This document shows positions 6,601-12,848 of a DNA stretch of 15,791 bases, in pieces (within the stretch, counting starts at the first letter, position 1; the number at the start of each line of letters is the position of its first letter). The notes below the pieces were generated by a model. The model ran no database searches. It was not told the DNA's origin and saw only the letters and a program-made list of their open reading frames with translations. This stretch comes from Lysobacteraceae bacterium. GTDB lineage: Bacteria; Pseudomonadota; Gammaproteobacteria; Xanthomonadales; Xanthomonadaceae. The translations under genes and the position numbers were made by a program. The DNA is taken from contig JAGNNB010000024.1 in assembly GCA_017990865.1 (NCBI GenBank), positions 1 to 15,791 on the forward strand, given 5' to 3'.

Positions 6601-7803
6601 ATGACATCGGGCGATCTCTCAACGCGTGATCTTTCAATGCGCGATCTTTCAATGGGTGATCTGCATAGTGCGGCCGCCATCGGCGACGGCCGCGGGGGCT
6701 TCGTCATCGACGAGACCATCGTGCGCGCGCCTTCGGCGGGCGAAGTGCGCGTGACCATGCGGGCCGCCGGGATCTGTCATACCGACCACGCTTCGCTGCA
6801 ATGGCCCGGCCCGCTGGTGTTGGGGCACGAAGGCGCCGGTGTGGTCGAAAGCGTAGGCGAAGATGTGGCCTCGACGCACCCGCAGTTGCGGCCCGGTCAG
6901 CCGGTGCTGCTGAACTGGGCCATTCCCTGCGGACGCTGTCCGCAGTGCGAACGCGGCCGGGGTTCGCTTTGCGAGCGCACGCACGGTGTCGATACCGCAC
7001 TGGGCAGCAGTGCGCCGTCGCCGGGCCACACGCAATGGCGAGGACGGGCGATCGAGCGATCCTTCAAGCTCGGTACCTTCGCCGAACATACCGTCGTTCG
7101 CGCGGATGCCTTGACGCTGCTGCCCGAACACCTGCCGCTGCAACATGCCTGCATTCTCGGCTGCGGCGTGATGACGGGCGTCGGCGCTGCGCTGAACATC
7201 GCGCAAGTGCAGCCGGGCGACTCGGTGGCGGTGGTGGGCTGCGGCGGGGTGGGGTTGAGCGTGATCCAAGGCGCTCGCTTGGCCGGTGCCGGCTGCATCA
7301 TCGCCATCGACCGTCGACCCTCGGCGTTGCGGCGAGGCTCGGACTTCGGCGCCACGCACACCATCGAGCCGCGCGCCGACGATCCACAGCACGAACGACT
7401 CGCTGCCGACGTGCGTGCGCTGACCGGCGGGCGCGGTGCCGACCATGCCTTCGAAGCGACCGGTGTCGCCATGCTGGCGTTCCTGCCGCTGAAGTTGTGC
7501 CGCAACGGCGGCAACGCGGTGCAGTTGAGCGGTGCGCATGGTCTGGTGACGGTGGAGATGCCGCAGTTCTGGTGGGACAAGCGCTATCTGGTGCCGCTGT
7601 ACGGTGGTTGTCTGCCGGAACGGGACTTTCCGCGTTTGTGCGACTGGGCGCTGAAGGGCGAGCTGGTCCTGGAGCGCATGGTCACCCATACCTACCGCTT
7701 GAACGATCTGGGGCAGGCGCTGGACGACATGCTCTCCGGACGCAGCGCCAAAGGCGTGATCCTCTTCGATGAGCGCGCCGATCGAATGAAGGGCGAGGCA
7801 TGA
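6601..7803 (+). CDS. Zinc-dependent (class III-like) alcohol dehydrogenase
   Basis: From ATG 6601 this gives 400 residues of the medium-chain dehydrogenase family. Visible zinc ligands are the catalytic cysteine in GICHTDH (C59), GHE (H76, E77) and the cysteine in LGCGVMTG (C188). The structural-zinc set is CGRCPQC plus SLC (C110, C113, C116, C124). The cofactor loop is VVGCGGVGLS (about 211-220), followed by IIAIDRR, whose aspartate suggests NAD. The overall pattern resembles class III enzymes such as S-(hydroxymethyl)glutathione dehydrogenase, but the exact substrate cannot be read. The N-terminus carries an unusual repeated DLS-type stretch, so the real start could be one of the ATGs within it (6640, 6655); 6601 has a weak AAGG upstream. 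The stop overlaps the esterase start by 4 bp (ATGA), so the two are translationally coupled. It probably oxidises an alcohol released or imported by this locus. Confidence 0.88.
   Translation: MTSGDLSTRDLSMRDLSMGDLHSAAAIGDGRGGFVIDETIVRAPSAGEVRVTMRAAGICHTDHASLQWPGPLVLGHEGAGVVESVGEDVASTHPQLRPGQPVLLNWAIPCGRCPQCERGRGSLCERTHGVDTALGSSAPSPGHTQWRGRAIERSFKLGTFAEHTVVRADALTLLPEHLPLQHACILGCGVMTGVGAALNIAQVQPGDSVAVVGCGGVGLSVIQGARLAGAGCIIAIDRRPSALRRGSDFGATHTIEPRADDPQHERLAADVRALTGGRGADHAFEATGVAMLAFLPLKLCRNGGNAVQLSGAHGLVTVEMPQFWWDKRYLVPLYGGCLPERDFPRLCDWALKGELVLERMVTHTYRLNDLGQALDDMLSGRSAKGVILFDERADRMKGEA
6613..6657 (+). repeat. In-frame 15-bp tandem repeat at the dehydrogenase N-terminus
   Basis: Three 15-bp units (6613-6627, 6628-6642, 6643-6657) of the type GATCTTTCAATGCGC follow one another, with a fourth partial unit after them. 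They encode DLSTR-DLSMR-DLSMG-DL. The unit length is a multiple of three, so copy-number change would alter length but not frame. Two units contain in-frame ATG codons. Confidence 0.75.
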
Positions 7804-8630
7804 CCCGCTTCCGTACGCTGGAAACCAGCAACCCCGCGCTGACGCCCGACGGCTTCGACTTCGTCACCGTGAAAAGCCCTGCGCTGGGCCATCGCGCGGA
7901 CCTGACGCTGTTCGCGCCACGCCAGGCGCATGGCCGGCGCGGTCTGCCGCTGGTGCTGCTTCTGCATGGCGTGTACGGGTCGCACTGGTCGTGGGCCTTC
8001 CAAGGCGGCGCGCATCGCACCTTGCAGATGCTGGTGGATCGCGGTGCCGTTCCACCGATGCTGCTGGCGATGCCCAGCGATGGGCTTCGGGGGGATGGGT
8101 CGGGCTACGTGCCCCATGCCGATGCGGATTTCGAACGTTGGATCGTCGATGAAGTACCGGCCGCCGCCCGACAACTGCGGCCCGAGCTGGACGATACCTC
8201 GCCGTTGGCCCTGATCGGCCTGAGCATGGGCGGGTTCGCCGCCCTGCGGCTGGCGGCGCGTGACCCGCAGCGTTGGTGCGCGGCGGCCGGACATTCTTCG
8301 ATCACCGAGGCAGCCCAGCTCGATGCCTTGGTCGAGGAATCGCGAGCGGGCTGGTCTCCGGCGCCCGAAGCCGGCTCGGTGCTGGGCGCGGTGGACGCTG
8401 CGCTGTCGGCCGGCGCGGCGCTGCCGCCGTTGTATCTGGACTGCGGGCTGGACGATCCGCTGCTGCCCGCCAACCGCGACCTGCATGCGGCGTTGCGCGA
8501 TCGCGGTGTCGTCCATGCGTGGCGGGAATACCCCGGTGGGCACGACTGGCCTTACTGGCAGACACATCTGGCCGACAGTCTCGCCTTCGTCGCGAACGCC
8601 ATCGGCGCGCGCGCCAAGACATGCGCATGA
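7800..8630 (+). CDS. Alpha/beta-hydrolase, esterase family (PF00756-like)
   Basis: This 276-residue protein has no signal peptide and is probably cytoplasmic. It has an alpha/beta-hydrolase fold: PLVLLLHGVYGSHWSW (50-65), the nucleophile elbow IGLSMGG with Ser142, an acidic candidate in CGLDDPLL (D218 or D219), and His248 in PGGHDWPYWQTHL. The spacing and the HDWPYW context match the putative-esterase family PF00756, which includes esterase D/S-formylglutathione hydrolase, enterochelin esterases and feruloyl or acetyl esterases. The nucleophile region reads SMGGFAAL, whereas S-formylglutathione hydrolases usually have SMGGHGAL, so assignment to FrmB is not secure. Its ATG overlaps the dehydrogenase stop (ATGA), a strong sign that the two work together. 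It probably removes an acyl or formyl group from the imported sugar or from a thiol carrier; this is inference. Confidence 0.87.
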   Translation: MTRFRTLETSNPALTPDGFDFVTVKSPALGHRADLTLFAPRQAHGRRGLPLVLLLHGVYGSHWSWAFQGGAHRTLQMLVDRGAVPPMLLAMPSDGLRGDGSGYVPHADADFERWIVDEVPAAARQLRPELDDTSPLALIGLSMGGFAALRLAARDPQRWCAAAGHSSITEAAQLDALVEESRAGWSPAPEAGSVLGAVDAALSAGAALPPLYLDCGLDDPLLPANRDLHAALRDRGVVHAWREYPGGHDWPYWQTHLADSLAFVANAIGARAKTCA

Positions 8631-8695
8631 CTTTCAGGTACATCCATTCAACAAGCACGGTGCCGGCCGTGGGCTTCTTTTGAAAGGTCAGCACG

Positions 8696-10192
8696 ATGCT
8701 CAACGCGCAAAAAAACCTGTCGACCGGCTTTCTCATCCTGTTGAGTTTGCCGACCGCCGCGATCGGTTTCTGCCTATCGTCTGCCGTCGCCACGACGACC
8801 TGGCTGCTCAGCACCCGATACGGCCTGCATCTCGAAAACATCGCGCTGATCTGGTTGATGGGCCCGTTGATGGGATTGCTCGTGCAGCCCATCGTCGGCG
8901 CGATCAGCGACCGCACATGGCTGTTGAACGGCCGTCGCCGGCCCTTCCTGATCGCCGGTGGTGTGGCCGGCGCGATGTCCACTTTCGCGATGTTGAAACT
9001 GGACACGATCGCCGCCGCCACAGGCTTGAGTCTGCTCGGTGTCGCTGTGTTCGTGGTGCTGGTCAGCGACCTGAGCACGAACGTCACCTTCAACCCCGCG
9101 CGATCGCTGGTCGCCGATCTGACGCCGGAGGGGCCGGATCGCGTCCGCGGCTACGCGTGGATGCAGATGGTGTCCGGCGTACTCGGCATCAGTGCCTACC
9201 TGATCTCGATTTTCCTGGGCAACCATGTGCTGGTGTTGACCACCGTGGCGGTGACCTTTTTCCTGACGGTCGTGCCGATGTTCTTCATCGAAGAGCGTGC
9301 GCCAGCCGAACGTCCAGAGGATGCGCGAAGCACGGAGCGTACCGGCCGGAGAGACATCGCGGCATTCCGGGCGCTGCTGCCGATGAGCGGCTTCGCGTTC
9401 TATGGCGTGTTCATCGCGGTCGACAAGCTCGTTCTGAAGGATGCGCTCGCGGGCCTGGCGGTGCCGCTGTTTCTTGTCACCGTTGCGGCGACTCTCGCCT
9501 GGGGTGTCTATACCGTCTGGCAGGGACGCTCGATGCCGTCCGATCAGAACCGGCTGCGCACCCTCCTGCTGGGCCATGGCTTCGCATGGCTGGGCGTGCA
9601 GAGCATGTTCGTGATGGCGTTCTTCTACGTCCGCGACTTCATCGTGCCCAATGCTGCCGGATCGGTGCTTGCGGATGCGTTGTACGGCTTGACCAGCACC
9701 ACTGTGCCGACGGCTGCGGATACGGCCGGTCGCATTCTGTCGATGGGTTTCCTGTTGATGAACGTAGTGGGCGCGGCTCTGCCGGTTTTGGTGCTGAAGC
9801 CGCTCTGCTTGAGATGGGGCAAGGTGGCCGTGCATCGCGGTGCGATGGGCGTGATGGCCGCCGCCTATCTGTTCACCGCCCTCGGCTCGCAAAACGAAGT
9901 CTTTTACTACCTGGGTATGCTGTTGTGCGGTATCGGCTGGTCGTCGCTGATCTCCATCGTGTTCGCGATCTTTTCCGAATCGGTGGACGCCAACGCGATG
10001 GGCGTGAACATGGGCGTATTCAATTCGAGCCTCGTGCTGCCGGCGCTGGCGGTGCCGGGATTGCTGAAGCTGTCGGACGCACTCGAACAACACCGCTGGA
10101 TGTTCCTGCTCTTCGCCCTGAGTCTTGCGGTGTCTTTCGCGTTCTGGTGCGCGGTGTCGGAGCGGCCATCCGCGAGCGGTCATGAGGCATAA
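8696..10192 (+). CDS. MFS sugar permease of the SLC45/sucrose-transporter type
   Basis: The 498-residue protein is a polytopic membrane protein with about 12 hydrophobic segments, for example near 11-33, 49-70, 84-100, 108-125, 160-175 and 178-196. Between segments 2 and 3 it has the cytoplasmic motif ISDRTWLLNGRRRPF (70-84), preceded by GPLMGLLVQPIVG. This combination is typical of plant SUC and animal SLC45 sucrose transporters and of bacterial maltose/sucrose permeases near GH13 genes. It should import a di- or oligosaccharide by cation symport across the inner membrane. GAAAGG lies 7-12 bp ahead of the ATG once the AGCACG spacer is allowed for. It follows the esterase by 65 bp, is the third gene of the unit, and is followed directly by the truncated AraC remnant on the opposite strand. 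The downstream alpha-glucosidase fits import of an alpha-glucoside. Confidence 0.9.
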   Translation: MLNAQKNLSTGFLILLSLPTAAIGFCLSSAVATTTWLLSTRYGLHLENIALIWLMGPLMGLLVQPIVGAISDRTWLLNGRRRPFLIAGGVAGAMSTFAMLKLDTIAAATGLSLLGVAVFVVLVSDLSTNVTFNPARSLVADLTPEGPDRVRGYAWMQMVSGVLGISAYLISIFLGNHVLVLTTVAVTFFLTVVPMFFIEERAPAERPEDARSTERTGRRDIAAFRALLPMSGFAFYGVFIAVDKLVLKDALAGLAVPLFLVTVAATLAWGVYTVWQGRSMPSDQNRLRTLLLGHGFAWLGVQSMFVMAFFYVRDFIVPNAAGSVLADALYGLTSTTVPTAADTAGRILSMGFLLMNVVGAALPVLVLKPLCLRWGKVAVHRGAMGVMAAAYLFTALGSQNEVFYYLGMLLCGIGWSSLISIVFAIFSESVDANAMGVNMGVFNSSLVLPALAVPGLLKLSDALEQHRWMFLLFALSLAVSFAFWCAVSERPSASGHEA

Positions 10193-10257
10193 GCCGTGCG
10201 ACGGGTCATGTCCGAAGAGACCGGAGCGGCTTCGATAAGCTCCCAGGCGACTTGCAT
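10180..10257 (-). pseudogene. Truncated 5' remnant of an AraC-family gene
   Basis: On the minus strand an ATG at 10257 opens a 25-codon frame beginning MQVAWELIEA and stopping at 10180. The intact regulator at 5583-6422 begins MKVAWESIQA. In both cases the ATG is exactly 21 bp from the perfect 27-bp element, and both regions read QPISILFRP when the sequence upstream of the ATG is translated. After about ten residues the similarity is lost, and the frame closes inside the end of the permease gene. It is most simply the 5' stub of a second regulator gene whose body was replaced when the permease-containing segment arrived or was rearranged. A functional micropeptide is possible but unsupported. 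Confidence 0.65.
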
Positions 10258-10278
10258 TCGTCGGCAATTCTGCCATGA

Positions 10279-10305
10279 CGGTCGAAATAGTATCGATATT
10301 GGTTG
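10279..10305. promoter_or_regulatory. 27-bp repeated element, copy 2 (putative operator or promoter)
   Basis: This is identical over 27 bp to 6444-6470, with the palindromic core TATCGATA. It lies 45 bp ahead of the preferred alpha-glucosidase start (15 bp ahead of the alternative ATG at 10321) and 21 bp from the start of the AraC remnant on the other strand. The surrounding 21-bp spacer differs at most positions from that at copy 1, so the identity of the 27-mer points to selection and not merely recent copying. It probably controls the alpha-glucosidase-PhyH-GH92-neopullulanase unit. Confidence 0.75.
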
Positions 10306-10350
10306 CGAGACGTCTCCGACATGGCGCCGGGAGCCGGCAAACTGCCTCGC

Positions 10351-12045
10351 ATGTCGATCACGCATTCTCCTTCCCCGGCCACTCCCGATTCGCCCAATCC
10401 CTGGTGGCGCGGCGCCGTGCTCTACCAGGTCTATCCGCGCAGCTTCGTCGACAGCGACGGCGACGGGATCGGCGACCTGCGCGGATTGACCGAGCGCCTG
10501 GACTACATCGCGGAGCTGGGCGTCGACGGGCTCTGGATCAGCCCGTTTTTCCCCAGCCCGATGCGCGATTTCGGCTACGACGTCAGCGATCACCGCGGCG
10601 TCGACCCGCGGTTCGGAACCCTGTCGGATTTCGACGCCTTGCTGACGCGGGCGCATGCGCTCGGGCTCAAGGTGCTGATCGATCAAGTGTGGAGCCACAC
10701 TGCCGCCGAGCACCCGTGGTTCACCGAGAACCGCAGCGACCGCGACAACCCCAAGGCGGATTGGTACGTCTGGGCGGACCCCAAGCCCGATGGCAGTGCG
10801 CCGAACAACTGGCAGAGCTGGATGGGCGGGCCGGCCTGGCGTTGGGAGCCTCGGCGTCGGCAGTACCACCTGCACAATTTTCTGCCGCAAATGCCGGATC
10901 TCAATTTCCATTGTCCCGCGGTGCAGGAGGCGATCCTCGAGATCGCACGTTTTTGGTTGGATCGCGGCGTCGACGGGTTCCGCCTCGATACCGCCAATCT
11001 CTATTTCCACGACCGTTCGCTGCGCGATAACCCGCCGCAGCCGTCGGAGCGCGCGGGCGATTCGCCGGTGCTGATGCAGCGGCATCTGCACAATGCCGAT
11101 CAGCCGGAGACGCTGGCGTTTCTCGAACGACTTCGCGCGACGATGGACGCTTACGGCCGCGGCGAGCGCATGGCGGTGGGCGAGATCGGCGGCGTCGATG
11201 GGCTGCGCACGATGCAGGACTACACGTCCGGCGATCGACGCCTTCACACGGCCTACTCGTTCGGATTTCTCGGCGCGCGGCCCGATGCGGTGGCGGTGGC
11301 GGCGCAACTGTCGCCGTGGCAGGACAGCGACGGCTGGCCGAGTTGGGCGTTCTCGAACCACGATGCGCCGCGTGTGGCCTCGCGCTGGGGCGCACGGACC
11401 GCGCGTGCGTTCGATTTCGGCGCGCAGTCCCGCGCTGCGGACGAGGCGAGCGATGCGCTCCCGCCCGAAACCTGGATGGCGCTGCTGCTCTGTCTGCGCG
11501 GCACGATCTTCCTGTATCAGGGCGAGGAACTGGGCCTCCCGCAAAGCGAGATTCCCTTCGAGCTGATGCAGGATCCGTTCGGTATCGCCAACTGGCCGTT
11601 GAATCCGGGCCGCGATGGTTGTCGCACGCCGATGCCCTGGCAGGGCGATGCGCCGAACGCCGGCTTCAGCGCGGGAACGCCGTGGCTGCCGATCGATCCT
11701 GCGCACGTTCCGTTGGCGGTGGATCGCCAGCACGCGAATACGCGATCGATGCTGCAGACCGCGCGGCGATTGATCGCGCTGCGTCGACGGCTTGTTGCGC
11801 TGCGCGACGGCGATTCGGACATCCTGCACGCGGACGGCGCCGCACTGCTGATACGCCGACGTTGTCCGCAGCAGACGCTGTGGGCGGCGTTCAACCTCTC
11901 GACACAAGGGCAGGCGATCTCCATGCCCGAACCCGTTGCCGACATCCCCGTTTGGCAATTCGGCGGCGCGCTGCTGCACGACCGACACCTCTATTTGCCT
12001 GGCGGCGCCGTCTGGATCGCCGTCGACCCTCCGAGCCCGACATGA
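10351..12045 (+). CDS. GH13 alpha-glucosidase
   Basis: From ATG 10351 this encodes 564 residues without a signal peptide, so it is probably cytoplasmic. It opens with WWRGAVLYQVYPRSFVDSDG (18-37), typical of oligo-1,6-glucosidase/alpha-glucosidase members of GH13. All catalytic motifs are present: DQVWSHT (111-117), GFRLDTANLY with nucleophile Asp213, VGEIGG with acid Glu278, and FSNHDAPR with Asp338. GYDVSDH (75-81) and PMPWQ further on are also family features. It should cleave terminal alpha-linked glucose from short oligosaccharides brought in by the SLC45-like permease. ATG 10321 is an alternative start adding 10 residues; neither start has a clear Shine-Dalgarno sequence, and a TTG at 10303 lies inside the repeated element and is unlikely. 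Its stop overlaps the next start by 4 bp (ATGA), coupling it to the PhyH-type gene. Confidence 0.93.
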   Translation: MSITHSPSPATPDSPNPWWRGAVLYQVYPRSFVDSDGDGIGDLRGLTERLDYIAELGVDGLWISPFFPSPMRDFGYDVSDHRGVDPRFGTLSDFDALLTRAHALGLKVLIDQVWSHTAAEHPWFTENRSDRDNPKADWYVWADPKPDGSAPNNWQSWMGGPAWRWEPRRRQYHLHNFLPQMPDLNFHCPAVQEAILEIARFWLDRGVDGFRLDTANLYFHDRSLRDNPPQPSERAGDSPVLMQRHLHNADQPETLAFLERLRATMDAYGRGERMAVGEIGGVDGLRTMQDYTSGDRRLHTAYSFGFLGARPDAVAVAAQLSPWQDSDGWPSWAFSNHDAPRVASRWGARTARAFDFGAQSRAADEASDALPPETWMALLLCLRGTIFLYQGEELGLPQSEIPFELMQDPFGIANWPLNPGRDGCRTPMPWQGDAPNAGFSAGTPWLPIDPAHVPLAVDRQHANTRSMLQTARRLIALRRRLVALRDGDSDILHADGAALLIRRRCPQQTLWAAFNLSTQGQAISMPEPVADIPVWQFGGALLHDRHLYLPGGAVWIAVDPPSPT

Positions 12046-12848
12046 ACGCACTCGACGACCTCTATTCACTCAGCGCCGAACAGATCGCCGCATTCCGCCG
12101 CGACGGTTTCATCAAACTCAAGGATGTGTTCGACGCGGACACGTTGACGCACTACGGCCGCGAGATCACGCGGCTCACCATCGAACTCAATACCGAGCGA
12201 CGGCCGCTGGAAGAACGCAGCACCTATGATCGCGCGTTCCTGCAGGTGATGAATCTGTGGGAACACAGTCCGTTGGTCGGCCGTTTCGTGATGGGACGGC
12301 GATTGGCGCGGATCGCCGCGGAATTGCTGCAGGTGGAAGGCGTGCGGCTCTACCACGATCAATCGCTGTACAAGGAACCCGGCGGCGGCATCACCCCGGC
12401 GCATGCTGATCAATATTACTGGCCGCTCGCCAGCGACCGCACGATCACCGCATGGGTGCCGCTGCAACCGGTGCCGCCGGACATGGGGCCGCTGGGTTTC
12501 TACGCGCGCAGCCAATCGGTCGCCTTCGGCCGCGATTTGGGCATCTCCGACGAGAGCGAAGAGAAGATCAGCGCGAACATGACGGCGCACGGTTTCGCAT
12601 TCGAGAGCGGCGGTTTCGATCTCGGCGAAGTCAGCTTTCATCTCGGTTGGACCTTCCACAAGGCCGGCGCGAACCTGAGCGACCGTCCGCGTTCGGTGAT
12701 GACCATCATCTACATGGATGCCGACATGCGGCTCACCGAAGCCTTGAACGCGGTCCAGGCCAACGATCGCGACCAATGGTGTCCGGGCGTACAGCCTGGG
12801 CAGACGATCGATACGCGCAAGAATCCGGTGATCTGGAGGCGCGCTTGA
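12042..12848 (+). CDS. PhyH-family Fe(II)/2-oxoglutarate-dependent dioxygenase
   Basis: The 268-residue protein starts at the ATG overlapping the alpha-glucosidase stop. It has the phytanoyl-CoA hydroxylase-type fold: EQIAAFRRDGFIKLKDVFD at the N-terminus, then LYHDQSLYKEPGGG (103-116), and the iron-binding HxD in THE segment PAHADQYYWP (His121, Asp123). The distal histidine is in FHKAGANLSDRPR (His206), with an arginine (215 or 217) for 2-oxoglutarate. The family hydroxylates or oxidatively dealkylates small substrates, consuming oxygen and 2-oxoglutarate. Its tight coupling on both sides to glycosidase genes is unusual and suggests action on a sugar or sugar derivative; the substrate is unknown. 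No signal peptide is seen, so it is cytoplasmic. Its stop overlaps the TTG start of the GH92 gene. Confidence 0.88.
   Translation: MNALDDLYSLSAEQIAAFRRDGFIKLKDVFDADTLTHYGREITRLTIELNTERRPLEERSTYDRAFLQVMNLWEHSPLVGRFVMGRRLARIAAELLQVEGVRLYHDQSLYKEPGGGITPAHADQYYWPLASDRTITAWVPLQPVPPDMGPLGFYARSQSVAFGRDLGISDESEEKISANMTAHGFAFESGGFDLGEVSFHLGWTFHKAGANLSDRPRSVMTIIYMDADMRLTEALNAVQANDRDQWCPGVQPGQTIDTRKNPVIWRRA
12835..12839 (+). promoter_or_regulatory. Ribosome binding site that sets the GH92 start at TTG
   Basis: GGAGG ends 5 bp before the TTG at 12845. Translation from there begins directly with a signal peptide, whereas the frame upstream only covers the PhyH gene. This makes the TTG the best start. Confidence 0.75.

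Noticed and set aside
6613..6657. Tandem repeats as a CRISPR-like array
   Set aside because: The units are 15 bp, contiguous, without spacers, and in frame with the dehydrogenase gene.
7800..8630. Naming the esterase frmB (S-formylglutathione hydrolase)
   Set aside because: The fold and the dehydrogenase neighbour fit, but the nucleophile region reads SMGGFAAL instead of the usual SMGGHGAL, so no gene symbol was given.
8774..10276. A 500-codon minus-strand frame opposite the permease
   Set aside because: The composition is of the Arg/His/Gln shadow type with no hydrophobic segments or motifs, and the plus strand encodes a clear 12-segment permease.
10180..12069. A 629-codon minus-strand frame opposite the alpha-glucosidase
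   Set aside because: It is a shadow of the GH13 gene. Only its last 25 codons (10180-10257) were kept, as an AraC remnant, because they resemble the intact regulator.
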